In this document: piece after piece, positions 28,584-37,426 of the stretch
How positions within the stretch are numbered: the first letter of the stretch is position 1
Layout of the letters: every line of letters begins with the position of its first letter
From: AP-15 sp963799085
Lineage (GTDB): Bacteria; Pseudomonadota; Alphaproteobacteria; ATCC43930; CGMCC-115725
Assembly (NCBI GenBank): GCA_963799085.1
Contig: CAWCWA010000005.1
Span: 62,001 to 126,000, forward strand
Direction of reading: 5' to 3'
DNA length: 64,000 nt
The notes under the pieces: model-generated
The model's input: only the letters and a program-made list of their open reading frames with translations
The model's database searches: none
What the model was told of the DNA's origin: nothing
Translations under genes and position numbers: made by a program

Positions 28584-29299
28584 ATGACGAGGCCTCGAGA
28601 CCCGATTTACGCCGGCCATCGCTACCCCGCTGAGATCATCAGCTACGCGGTATGGCTGTATTTTCGGTTCCCGTTGAGCCTGCGCATGGTCGAGGAGATG
28701 CTGTCCGCCCGCGGCATCTCGGTGACGCATGAGACGATCCGACAATGGAGCCTCAAATTCGGCCGGGAATTTGCCGACCGCATCCGGCGGCGAGCGCCTC
28801 GCCGTGGCGACAAATGGCACCTCGATGAGGTTGTCATTACCATCGCCGGGAAGAAGCATTGGCTCTGGCGTGCCGTCGACCAGGACGGCTTTGTGCTTGA
28901 TGTTCTGGTCCAGAGCCGGCGCGACAAAAAGGCCGCCAAACGCCTGTTCCGCAAGCCCCTCAAGAAGCAAGGTCGGGCCCCTCGTGTGCTCATCACCGAC
29001 AAGCTGAAGAGCTACGCCGCGGCCAAGCGGGAAATCATGCCCGGGTTCGGAGCATCGTCAGCACAAGGGCCTCAATAACCGGGCCGAAAACTCACATCAA
29101 CCGACCCGACGACGCGAGCGGATCATGAAGCGGTTTAAGTCGCCGCGGCAGGTTCAACGCTTCCTTTCCGCTCATGACCAGCTCGCCAACGTTTTCCTCC
29201 GCCGCCGAGACCACGACACCGCAGCCAACCTCCGGTCCGGTCGCACTCAGGCCTTCGCCACCTGGGCCGAGGTCACCGGCGTCGCCATGGCGGCATAAT
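28584..29299 (+). CDS. IS6-family transposase, one frameshift
   Basis: Short DDE transposase of the IS6/IS26 type. It has HRYPAEIISYAVWLYFRFPL, VEEMLSARGISVTHETIRQW, the first Asp in DKWHLDEVVI, the second in VLITDKLKSYAAAKRE, and a final RAENSHQPTRRRERIM block with the Glu. An extra G near 29055 breaks the frame. Corrected, the protein runs to 29299 with MKRFKSPRQVQRFLSAHDQL. It lies against the truncated HlyD gene, so its insertion probably disrupted that gene. Confidence 0.8.
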
Positions 29300-29606
29300 C
29301 ACGCGTATCGCCGGGCCGCGTTCAGCTCATCGCGCTTTCTGTCGATCTGCAGCTGCCAACTTGACGGTGCCCTCGCACATTGCACGTTTTTCGACGGAAG
29401 ATGACGGCAAGCTCTACCCTGCCGATCTGCGCGGCCCCGACTACATGCTCGTCGGCGAGGTCGCTAGCCCGGCTCATTCATTGGGGGTGCGGGCTTGCGG
29501 CGAGACGGCGGCCTATGGACGTAGTTTTGCGTGGCGCCGATGACGCAGGTGAGCGGGGTTGGAGGTTGCGCCGAGGGGTTCGTTCGGGGGCGAATGGCCC
29601 CGTTGT
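29300..29606. other. short region between two insertion sequences
   Basis: About 300 bp presumed to hold the right end of the IS6-type element and the left end of the IS1380-type element. A 60-codon plus-strand frame (29361-29543) has no recognisable similarity and is not supported as a gene. Confidence 0.35.
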
Positions 29607-29913
29607 TCACGGCGGCAGTTTGGCGATGGCGCGGGCAAGTGCGGCGAAGCCGGCCTGGTAGGGATAGGCGGTCGGCAGGGCGAGCTTGATGCGGGTGACC
29701 ATCTCGGTGACGCGGGCGGCGACCTTGATCAGGCAGAGCCGGATCGTGTCGAACTGGGCGTCGCGCCAGAACGAGGTGCGGGGGCGCCAAGTCGCGCAGG
29801 CTCAGCAGCAGCCAGTAAGCCGCCGTGTGGATCAGCAGGCGGAACTGGTTGGCGGTCGCTCTGTGGCAGGAGGTTCGGTCGGAGGCGAGGTGCAGCTTGT
29901 GCGCCTTGATCAG

Positions 29914-29936
29914 AGCCTGCCCCGGCGCAGGCCGGG
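29914..29936 (-). repeat. palindromic mini-element copy A (23 bp)
   Basis: On the minus strand it is CCCGGC, loop CTGC, GCCGGG, then GCAGGCT. It sits between AAC and CTG codons of the IS1380 transposase (expected Asn-Leu-Ile-Lys). It is identical to copy C at 32878 and causes a +2 frameshift. Confidence 0.8.
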
Positions 29937-30380
29937 GTTCTCCGCCTGTCCCCTGGCACAATAAACTTTCTCGTAGAGCGCCTTGGGCAGGCCCGGCAGA
30001 TTGGTGACGATGAAGCGGCTGTCGGCGCCCTGGGGACCGGCCTCGACGCGGGCGACGACGCGGCGCTCGACATTCCAGCTTTTGGCGGCGTAGCGGAAAT
30101 CGCCGTAGCGCCGAACCTTTTCTCCCTCGCCTGCGAGGCGACCCAGAGCGGCGTTTTCGGCGAGCGGGCCGACCTGGCGCAGCAGCACCGGATTGCCGGC
30201 GAGCCCGAAGATGTAGCCGATACCCTTGCGCTCGCACCACGTCATCGCCTCGGGCCGGCCGTAATGGCTGTCGCCGCGCACGATGATCTCGACTGCCGGC
30301 CAGCGAGCGCGGACGCGGCCGATGACATGACGCAGCACCAGCGCCACCTCGGCCCCGTCCGGCGTCTTGCCGGGGCGCAG

Positions 30381-30406
30381 AGCCTGCCCTCGGGCTTGAC
30401 CCGGGG
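30381..30406 (-). repeat. palindromic mini-element copy B (26 bp variant)
   Basis: On the minus strand it is CCCCGGG, TCAA, GCCCGAGGG, then GCAGGCT. It is inserted between ATC and CTG of the IS1380 transposase (expected Val-Ile-Leu-Arg-Pro). The tail and target match the other copies, but the stem-loop differs. Confidence 0.7.
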
Positions 30407-30460
30407 GATGACCGCCACCGGCTTGCCGGTTGTCGCCTCATAGCTCGCGGTCGGCGGCAC

Positions 30461-31132
30461 TCACCTCGATATCGATCCCCTCGCGCATCGCGCATTATCG
30501 TATGCGCCGTCCCAAAATGGCATCCTATGATTGCGTCGCACCACTAGTAGGCAGTTCGCAGCGATCACCTGCTGACACAGGTACTCCCACTGTTTGGAAA
30601 CCCCCATTAAGGGGCGCACCTTGGGGGTTTGTGTGCTCCTCGGGTTCACGTACTCGCGGAGCGCGTGACAGGCAGGTAACGAAATGGCCGGTCGCGCAAA
30701 GCGAGCGTTCTCCGCAGCCGCGCGACGACAAGGGACGAACGAATACATTCCATTGATCGGAGCCTCATACGTCGCCCCCCGATATAGTGTGAAGCGCTTG
30801 CCTGCGTGTTGTTTGACTGTTTGAAGCGATTCGACCGTGCAAACATGGAAAGCCTCATCGGTTTCCGGGACGGCTTTTCCGATTACAAATGGAGCGGAAT
30901 CCTGCACAACAAAAAGAGTGTCGATGACGAACCTCGGGCACGACTTCAGGCCGACAGTTGAACCGAACAGGATAATCGAGCCCCGTGTGAGGCTCTGTAA
31001 CGCGGATGGGTTAAGTTGTTTGCGGTTGCTATACCGAAAGTAATCACCGAACACCCAAGGGTCTGTGTTCTGCCGTACTCCCGAAGTAGTTGGGCGCTCC
31101 CAGACTGGCTCATGGAGCCATTGCGGGAGCAA
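30461..31132 (-). CDS. unrecognised protein, probably truncated at both ends
   Basis: An open frame of 223 codons, visibly less GC-rich than the neighbourhood. It has protein-like features: TDPWVFGDYFRYSNRKQLNP, a strand-rich segment GSIILFGSTVGL...RFVIDTLFVVQD, YRGATYEAPINGMYSFVPCR and a C-terminal QWEYLCQQVIAANCLLVV. I do not recognise the family. The only start is a TTG at 31132 with a stop codon close upstream. IS1595 begins at 31164, so the native N-terminus was probably lost. The 3' end runs into the IS1380 region. Foreign origin is inferred from composition. Confidence 0.5.
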   Translation of the reverse strand: MLPQWLHEPVWERPTTSGVRQNTDPWVFGDYFRYSNRKQLNPSALQSLTRGSIILFGSTVGLKSCPRFVIDTLFVVQDSAPFVIGKAVPETDEAFHVCTVESLQTVKQHAGKRFTLYRGATYEAPINGMYSFVPCRRAAAENARFARPAISLPACHALREYVNPRSTQTPKVRPLMGVSKQWEYLCQQVIAANCLLVVRRNHRMPFWDGAYDNARCARGSISR

Positions 31133-31163
31133 TCCTTCTGCCGGTGCTTCCCATTCTCCCCAT

Positions 31164-32295
31164 TATCCCTATCTAGGCAGGACAGGTTCTCTAAACGTTC
31201 TTGTGAGAGGCCTCGCCTGAAGGTAGCGTAGCCGCAGTCGGTCGAGGGGGATCGGATGGCTGGGCTTGCCGAGTTTGCGGCGCGGTTCGGGACGGAGGCG
31301 CGGTGCATCGAGCACCTGTCGGGGCTGCGTTGGCCCGGCGGGTTCGTCTGCGCGGGATGCGGCGGCCGGCAGGCATGGCGGCTGAAGGCGCGTCCGCGGG
31401 TCTACGAATGCACGGCCTGCCACCGCCAGGAATCGGTGACGGCGGGAACGGTGTTTCATCGCACGCGGACCAATCTGACGAAGTGGTTTCTGGCCGCCTA
31501 CCTGATGGCCCGCGGCAAGCGTGGCGTCTCGACCAAGTTTCTGCAGCGGGAGCTGGGGGTGGCGTACCAGACCGCGTGGACCATGGCGCACAAACTGCGC
31601 CACGGACTGAATGAGGATCCGACGCGCACGCTCCACGGCTTTCTCGAGGCGGACGAGACCTTGATCGGCGGCCGCGGCGATGCGAGCAGTCGCGGCCGCA
31701 GCACGAAGAACCCCGACAAGAGCCTGGTCGTCGCCGCCGTCGAAAAGGTGCCGGCACCGAAGAACGCGAAGGGAAAGCACGGGCATGCCGTCAAGCGTCA
31801 GCACGGCTTCTTCGCCGGCGGTGCCCGCATCGCCGTGTCGCCGGCGGCAACGGGTGCCGAACTCGGCGCCTTTCTCAAGGCCAATATCGCGGCCCATTCG
31901 CATCTGCTGACCGATGCGTTTTCCGGCTATCGCGGCCGCGGCGCCGATCTCGCCGGGCATTTGAAGCACACCCCGGTGGTCCAGGGCGAGGGCGCCAACG
32001 CCGGCGAATTCTTCCCGATCATCCATACCTTGTTCAGCAACATCAAAGCCTGGCTCGTCGGCACCCATCACGGCGGCAGCGCCAAGCATTTGCCGCGCTA
32101 CCTGCGGGAATCGTCCTACCGCTTCAATCGCCGCAACCTCGCCGACGGCCTGGACGGCTATCTGATCCGACGCGCGGTCGAATGTGCCACCATCACCTAC
32201 GACCAACTCACCGCCGGCGCCATGCCGGGCGGCGCCGGTCGCGTCCGCCGCCTTCCCGTAAAAGTTGCACAGCCCGCTGCAGCTGGATAGGGATA
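31164..32295 (+). mobile_element. IS1595-family element (ISXO2-like)
   Basis: A single intact transposase gene lies between inverted repeats TATCCCTATCTAG (31164-31176) and its partner CTGGATAGGGATA (32283-32295), which match at 12 of 13 positions. The flanks on both sides are AT-richer and belong to unrelated truncated genes. No target duplication is obvious. Confidence 0.7.
31256..32290 (+). CDS. IS1595-family transposase (ISXO2-like)
   Basis: A 344-residue intact transposase. The N-terminal zinc ribbon (CAGCGGRQAW...YECTACHRQESVTAGTVFH) is followed by the ISXO2 DDE fold. It has Asp in FLEADETLIGGRG, Asp in HLLTDAFSGYRG, and FSNIKAWLVGTHHGGSAKHL with RYLRESSYRFNRR near the last acidic position. 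The stop lies just inside the right inverted repeat. No disruption is visible, so the element may still be mobile. Confidence 0.9.
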   Translation: MAGLAEFAARFGTEARCIEHLSGLRWPGGFVCAGCGGRQAWRLKARPRVYECTACHRQESVTAGTVFHRTRTNLTKWFLAAYLMARGKRGVSTKFLQRELGVAYQTAWTMAHKLRHGLNEDPTRTLHGFLEADETLIGGRGDASSRGRSTKNPDKSLVVAAVEKVPAPKNAKGKHGHAVKRQHGFFAGGARIAVSPAATGAELGAFLKANIAAHSHLLTDAFSGYRGRGADLAGHLKHTPVVQGEGANAGEFFPIIHTLFSNIKAWLVGTHHGGSAKHLPRYLRESSYRFNRRNLADGLDGYLIRRAVECATITYDQLTAGAMPGGAGRVRRLPVKVAQPAAAG

Positions 32296-32619
32296 TTGAA
32301 CAATTATATCAAATCGTCCCTGAAATTTAATAGACTTTCTTCAAAATCGTCAAACAACATAATTAAAGATTTGCACGAGTGCGTATGTATGTTCCAGAAA
32401 GATGGCATTCATACGACATTCGTTCATAGGTCGTTTCAGGAGTATTTTTGCGCGGCATTCTTGACGTCCTATGACGGTCCCTTAGTGCGGAGCATGATCG
32501 ATAAGTGTGCACGAAGAGGGCGCGATGAGGTGCTTCCGATGTTGTTCGAGATGGCTCGCGACAAGCTGGACAGGCAATGGGCGATTCCGCTAGGGAAACG
32601 CCGAACAATGCTGGCATAG
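32296..32619 (+). pseudogene. C-terminal fragment of a NACHT/STAND-like NTPase
   Basis: The AT-rich sequence immediately after the IS1595 right end encodes IIKDLHECVCMFQKDG, then FVHRSFQEYFCAAFLTSYDG and a further helical stretch. F-HRSFQEYFxAxFL is the conserved winged-helix end of the NACHT NTPase module in STAND proteins, many of which act in phage defence or signalling. The ATPase core and N-terminal effector are gone, and the frame ends where the IS5 element begins. Composition suggests horizontal acquisition. Confidence 0.6.
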
Positions 32620-32877
32620 CTGGCGTGATGGCGGCCATGGCATAGTTTGTGACGGCGGCATTCCTGGTAACAGTCTGCGTTTGGTAGAAATCAGGTTTGT
32701 ATTGGAGTTTTCCTGTGCTGTTTTCGGGGTCAAGACAGAGTCCGGGCGCGATCGGACACGGCCCTGCGCGAGCAGGGTTTTCTTGACGATCACCAAGTTG
32801 GCCAACGCGAACAGTGTGCGCAGTTGCGCGGTGTTCTTGAAGAGGCCGCGATAGCGCCGCTTCTTATGGCGGAACAG

Positions 32878-32900
32878 AGCCTGCCCCGGCGCAGGCCGGG
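32878..32900 (-). repeat. palindromic mini-element copy C (23 bp)
   Basis: Sequence-identical to copy A. It is inserted between AAC and CTG in the IS5 transposase (conserved Val-Lys-Asn-Leu-Phe-Arg-His). It shifts the frame by +2. Confidence 0.8.
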
Positions 32901-33332
32901 GTTCTTGACGATGTGGAACGGGTGCTCGACCCAGGCCCGCACCTGCGACAGCGCGCGTTCCACCACCTCGGCCCAATCTCGCAGAGCCTTGGGCAACGCC
33001 TTGATGATGCTGCGCTTGACCGCGATGTTCCAGTCGACATCGCGGTTCTCAAGTTCGGGCCGCTTGTCCGCTCCGGTGTAGCCGGCATCGGCGAAGACCG
33101 CCTCCTCCTGGCCGTGCAATAGGGACGCTGTCTGATTGATGTCGGCTTTGTTGGCAGCGGTGCCGACCATCGTGTGCACCAGCCCCGAGGCGACATCCAC
33201 CCCGATATGCGCCTTCATGCCGAAATGCCACTGGTTGCCCTTCTTGGTCTGGTGCATCTCCGGGTCGCGCGCCTTGCTTTTGTTCTTCGTCGAAGGCGGC
33301 GCGGCGATGATCGTGGCATCGACAATGGTGCC

Positions 33333-33355
33333 CCCGGCTTTCGCCGGGGCAGGCT
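33333..33355 (+). repeat. palindromic mini-element copy D (23 bp, opposite orientation)
   Basis: On the plus strand it is CCCGGC, loop TTTC, GCCGGG, then GCAGGCT, followed by CTG. It differs from A and C only in the loop. It interrupts the minus-strand IS5 transposase between CAG and GGC codons, in the opposite orientation to the gene but with the same GCC/CTG target pattern. Confidence 0.8.
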
Positions 33356-33791
33356 CTGGCGCATCAACAGGCCGCGCTCCTCCAGCATCGCACCCACCTC
33401 GTCGAACAGCGCCCGGGTCAGGTCATGCTCCTCCAGCCAATGGCGGAAGTTCAGCACCGTCGTCGCGTCCGGAACCGCCGTCACCACCAGGTCGATCCCG
33501 GCAAAGCCGCGCAGCGCCTGGCTGTCGTAGAGCGCATCCTCAAGGGCCTCGTCGGCCAACCCGTACCATTGCTGCAGAAAGTACAGCCGCAGCATCCGTT
33601 CCAGCCCAATCGGCGGCCGACCGCGTTCGCCCTTCGGATAGAACGGCCGCAGACGACCGACCAGCCGCTCCCACGGCACCACCCGCTCCATCTCGGCCAA
33701 AAACCTGCCGCGCCGTGTCTGTTTCTTCTTCCCGGCGTATTCCGCGAAAAACTACCCTGTCGCTGCATCGCCCCGTCCTCAGTGCCCCCGG

Positions 33792-33839
33792 ACTGAAAGA
33801 TCCTACCCGATGCCAGCCCCAACAGCCGAATCTTTCAGT
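33792..33839. repeat. 10-bp inverted repeat ACTGAAAGAT/ATCTTTCAGT
   Basis: ACTGAAAGAT at 33792-33801 and its exact complement ATCTTTCAGT at 33830-33839 are separated by 28 bp, just outside the IS5 transposase start. It could be an IS5 end, a protein-binding site or a hairpin. There is no T-run to make it a terminator. Confidence 0.5.
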
Positions 33840-34251
33840 GTTTCCTTAGCTTGGCGCTACGCGACGCCGGGCGCTCTTTGTTCATTCTCGAAAGAGAAAT
33901 TGCAAAATAGCCATAATTGCATGGTATCGGTTCTCGTTTGGCGTCCCCGGCGATCGGGTCGTTCGCCGAGCGGGCGATACTATGGTCGGAGGATTTGCTG
34001 ATAATTCGCTGCAAATAACAGCAAAAACAGCAAACGCCCACAGAAGCGGGGATGGCCGCTTCGGCCAAGGTCGATGGGGGGTCTCGCCCGGCGGGCGTGC
34101 GGGCCCACCGATCGCGGTACCCGCCAGGCGAGCCGCGGCAGGAGTTTAGGCGTCTGCGGCCTCGCATCGAGGGTTCTGCCCGCATCCGGACGGTTTGGCA
34201 AACTCCGCGCGACAGAGTTTAATCCGCCGGACATATCCGAGGAGACTTCCG
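33840..34251. other. intergenic region upstream of the alcohol dehydrogenase
   Basis: About 410 bp without a supported gene, with AT-rich patches around 33890-33930 and 34000-34030. It likely holds the alcohol dehydrogenase promoter. The ribosome-binding site GAGGAG is at 34239-34244. Confidence 0.5.
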
Positions 34252-35340
34252 ATGAAAGCAGCCGTCCTGCACGCTCCCAATCAGCCGCTGACGATCGAGG
34301 AGGTGTCGCTGACCAGGCCCGGGCCGCGCGAGGTGTTGCTGCGCACCGCCTTTGCCGGGCTCTGCCACAGCGACCTGCACTTCATCGAGGGGCTTTACCC
34401 GCACCCGACCCCTTGCGTGCTGGGTCATGAATCGGCCGGCGTCGTCGAGGCGGTCGGCGACGGCGTGACCTATGTCAAGCCAGGCGACCACGTCATCACC
34501 TGCCTCTCGGTCTTCTGCGGCACTTGTTCGCAATGCATCACCGGCCATCCGAACCTCTGCGAAAACACCGAGGTCAAATTGCCGCCCGGCGTCTCGCGCC
34601 GGCTGTCGTGGCAGGGCGGGCAGCTGATGAACCAGTTCCTGAACCTCTCGTCCTTTGCCGAAGAGATGCTGGTGCACGAGAATTCGATGGTGAAGATCGA
34701 CCCCGACATTCCGCTCGACCGCGCCGCACTCGTCGGCTGTGGCGTGATGACCGGGGTGGGTGCGGTCTTCAACGCCGCCAAGGTCGAGCCCGGCTCCACC
34801 GTTGCGGTGATCGGCTGCGGCGGGGTCGGGTTGTCGGCGGTCAATGGCGCCGCGCTGGCCGGAGCCGAGCGCATCATCGCGATCGACACCGTCGCCGCCA
34901 AGCTCGAAATCGCCAAGGAACTCGGCGCCACCGACACGCTCAACGCCAGCAACGCCGATCCCGTCAAGGCGATCCGCGACATGACCGGGGGCGGCGTGCA
35001 TTATTCGTTCGAGGCGCTCGGCACCAAGGCGACCGCCGAACAGGCCTTCGGCATGCTGCGCCCCGGCGGCACGGCGACGATCATCGGCATGGTGCCGTTC
35101 GGCGTGAAGATCGAGTTGCACGGCTACGATTTCCTGCGCGACCGCAAACTGCAGGGCACCTCGATGGGCGGCAACCGCTTCCGCGTCGACATGCCGCGGC
35201 TGTTGTCTCTGTGGAAGCAGGGCCGCTTGAAGCTCGACCATCTGATTTCGGGCAAGATCAAGCTCGCCGAGATCAACGACGGGTTTGCCGCGCTGAAATC
35301 GGGGGCGCCGGTGCGTCAGCTGATCGATTTTGCCGTCTGA
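34252..35340 (+). CDS. zinc-dependent alcohol dehydrogenase (MDR family)
   Basis: A 362-residue medium-chain dehydrogenase/reductase. The catalytic zinc ligands are in AGLCHSDLHF and GHESAGVVE with the later GCG. The structural zinc Cys cluster is CGTCSQCITGHPNLC. The nucleotide fold is VAVIGCGGVGLSAV, followed by IAIDT, whose acidic residue suggests NAD over NADP. ATG 34252 follows GAGGAG by 7 nt; an earlier in-frame start at 34195 has no such site. Relatives oxidise primary alcohols or act as S-hydroxymethyl-type dehydrogenases. The substrate is unknown. It converges with the MFS gene, overlapping by 25 bp at the 3' ends. Confidence 0.92.
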   Translation: MKAAVLHAPNQPLTIEEVSLTRPGPREVLLRTAFAGLCHSDLHFIEGLYPHPTPCVLGHESAGVVEAVGDGVTYVKPGDHVITCLSVFCGTCSQCITGHPNLCENTEVKLPPGVSRRLSWQGGQLMNQFLNLSSFAEEMLVHENSMVKIDPDIPLDRAALVGCGVMTGVGAVFNAAKVEPGSTVAVIGCGGVGLSAVNGAALAGAERIIAIDTVAAKLEIAKELGATDTLNASNADPVKAIRDMTGGGVHYSFEALGTKATAEQAFGMLRPGGTATIIGMVPFGVKIELHGYDFLRDRKLQGTSMGGNRFRVDMPRLLSLWKQGRLKLDHLISGKIKLAEINDGFAALKSGAPVRQLIDFAV

Positions 35341-36657
35341 GCCGGCGTCTGGCGGCGCGCCGGCGGGCGGCGCAATGCCCAGAACGCGACGCAGCCGCAG
35401 ACATAGGCGATGATCGACAGAATGAAGGCGAGCTCGTAACTCCCCGACAGATCGAAGATCCAGCCGGCCGCCCAGGAGCCCGCGGCCGAGCCGAGGCCGC
35501 TGCCTATCGTGATCACGCCAAGGATCGTGCCGAGCTGGCGGCCGGGGAATAGATCGGCCGTCTTGGCGGTGATCGCCGGCCCGCGAGCGCCCCAGGTCAA
35601 GCCGAAAAAGCAGGCGAAAAGCCACAACAGCCAGCCCTGGTCGGGACCGGTGATGAACAAGCGCGCAGACGACGCCGATGATCGAAATGCCGTAGGCGAG
35701 GATCGCCGACCACTCCCGCCCGATGTAGTCCGATAGCGTGCCGGTAAAGATCGTGCCGACGATCGCTAGAAAACTGCCGATGCCGAGCACGCTTGCCGCA
35801 TAGATCTTGTCGAAGCCGCGGTCGACGGCAAAGGCGAGTTGGTGCAGCGAAACCAGGAAGCTGCCGAGCCCGGTGAACAGATAGACGGCGAAGAGCAGCC
35901 AGAAATGCGGCGTGCGCACCGCTTCGGCGAGGGTCCAGCCGGGGGACGGCAGCGCCGGCTGGGGCGAGGCGATCGCCGGAGCGGTCTGCGGCGCGGTCGG
36001 AAGCGGCGGCGCCTCACCGCGGCGAAACAACGCAGCCAGCGGCAGGATCACGATGGCCATGAAGCCGGCCTGCACGAGAAAGGTCTCGCGCCAGCCGATG
36101 CCGCTGATCAGCAACTGCACGACCGGCGCCGAAATCGCGCGGGCAAAACCGTTGGCCGACTGCACGATCGAGATCGCCATGCCGCGGCGACGCACGAACC
36201 GGCGCGAGAGCAGCGGGACGAAGACGACAAGGCCCAAGCAATTGGCGCCGATCGTCATCACGATCCCGTAGAGGACGATGATCTGCCACAGACCGGTTAT
36301 CGCGGCGCAGCCGAGCAGGCCCAGAACCAGCAACGCGCCGCCTAGCAACAGGAGGCGCAAGGGCCCGAGCCGGTCGACCAGCGCCCCCACCAGCGGCGAA
36401 CTGCCGCCGGCGACGAGTTGCGAGACCGAATAGGCGATCGAGGTCTCGGCCCGGCTCCAGGCGAAGTACTGGATGAACGCTACGAGAAAGACGGCGTAGG
36501 AATGCATCATTGCGGCGCTGACCGTGAACGCGGCGAACGCGCCGCCGAGCAGCAGCCAGTTCTGCCGCCCGCCCGATTGCCGGCGGGGCCGCGACCGCCG
36601 GCGCAGCCGCGAAAAGATCGTCGGTTCGGAGATTTGCGGCATGCCCTCTGGAGCCAT
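35316..36657 (-). CDS. MFS transporter (OFA/MCT-like), one frameshift
   Basis: A twelve-helix major facilitator. It starts near MAPEGMPQISEP; helix 1 is WLLLGGAFAAFTVSAAMMHSYAV, and the loop motif GALVDRLGPLRLLLLG follows. A central loop rich in Pro/Ala leads to VYLFTGLGSFLVSLHQLAFAVD and TGTLSDYIGREW. The frame changes near 35656 (an extra base between CTT and TTC). It then continues FITGPDQGWLLWLFACFFGLTWG, GAR and TADLFPGRQLGTILGV to the end at 35316. Domain order resembles oxalate/formate or monocarboxylate carriers. Start codon choice is uncertain. Confidence 0.8.
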
Positions 36658-36926
36658 ATTGAGCGTCGGCGGAAGCGCTTCGCAGCGCCAGCCCAGGCAT
36701 TTGATCGCGCGGACGACCGCGCTAAGCAAGGCTCAACCCACCCGCCGTACTTAGACCTTCCTTAACCAATCGGCCGCAGGATGGCGTGGCGTTGAGCATC
36801 ATCCCGGAGCGCCATAATGACGGGTCGAACGGAGCCTCACCGGCGGATCGGCTGCGCGATCGGGATCCAACCACCCTTTCCGCGCGAGCTTATGGCAGTC
36901 CGCCGCCTCGCAGTTCTTTTCGCGCG

Positions 36927-37418
36927 ATGACCCAGGGACTGCAATTCCTGACCTCAGCGCTCTTCGCCGGATTGATGATGGCGGCGGCGTTCGACGATCT
37001 TCGCCGTTTGGTCATCCCCAACCGATTGACGGCGGCGGTCTGTCTCTTATGGCCGGCGCATCTCGCGACCATGGCGGAGCCGTTCTGGCCGGCGGCTCCG
37101 GCGGCGGTCGCCACCGCGGCCGTGGTATTCGCCGGCGGCGCCCTGTTCTTCTCCCGCGGCTGGATCGGCGGCGGTGACGTGAAGCTGCTCGCCGCCACGA
37201 CCCTGTGGGCCGGCGCTGCGGCAACACCGCTCCTTCTGCTGCTGACTGCTCTATTCGGCGGAATGCTGGCGCTCCTCGTGATGGGTCCCCTCGGCGCCCA
37301 AGTCGCCGCGGTGCGCAGCGGACCCGCCTCGTCTCCCGTCGCGGGAATGGCGGTGCCTTACGGCGTCGCGATCGCCGCGGCGGCACTTGTCGTCGTCATC
37401 GCCCCGAGCTTCGGCTGA
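36927..37418 (+). CDS. cpaA: Tad pilus prepilin peptidase CpaA/TadV
   Basis: A membrane-embedded aspartic protease of the A24 family that cleaves (and may methylate) Flp-type prepilins. The first catalytic Asp is in AAAFDDLRRLVIPN and the second in the GxGD motif GWIGGGDVKLLAA. Five to six hydrophobic segments give about 163 residues, usual for CpaA. ATG 36927 is chosen because the first membrane helix follows directly; an upstream frame to 36786 has no signal or similarity. It opens the pilus assembly operon and ends 8 bp before cpaB. Confidence 0.85.
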   Translation: MTQGLQFLTSALFAGLMMAAAFDDLRRLVIPNRLTAAVCLLWPAHLATMAEPFWPAAPAAVATAAVVFAGGALFFSRGWIGGGDVKLLAATTLWAGAAATPLLLLLTALFGGMLALLVMGPLGAQVAAVRSGPASSPVAGMAVPYGVAIAAAALVVVIAPSFG

Positions 37419-37426
37419 GGTCCGCG

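Larger units (their letters stand above)
29607..30470 (-). pseudogene. IS1380-family transposase, truncated, with two palindrome insertions
   Basis: The minus strand has the IS1380 DDE core: VEIIVRGDSHYGRPEAMTWC, then SRFIVTNLPG, ALYEKVYCARGQAEN and IKAHKLHLASDRTSCHRATA. A tail RTSFWRDAQFDTIRLCLIKV ends at LAKLPP-like sequence (29607). The N-terminus is missing. Two palindromic mini-elements (29914-29936 and 30381-30406) interrupt the reading after GQAEN and after GKPVAVI. A separate homopolymer indel lies near 29790. The gene is inactive. Confidence 0.75.
32690..33766 (-). pseudogene. IS5-family transposase with two palindrome insertions
   Basis: The minus strand reads MQRQGSFS...KKKQTRRGRFLAEMERVVPW, RMLRLYFLQQWYGLADEALED and ALRGFAGIDLVVTAVPDATT. 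It continues GTIVDATIIAAPPSTKNKSKARD, HFGMKAHIGVD, VFADAGYTGADKRPEL and FHIVKNLFRHKKRRYRGL. A palindromic mini-element splits it after LLMRQ (33333-33355) and after FHIVKN (32878-32900). A further two-base insertion lies near 33750. Apart from these, the gene is well preserved, so the insertions are recent. Confidence 0.75.

Noticed and set aside
34219..35310. C-terminal half of the 836-codon minus-strand frame beyond the MFS gene
   Set aside because: After the frameshift near 35656 this frame is only the antisense of the alcohol dehydrogenase; the MFS C-terminus continues in another frame.
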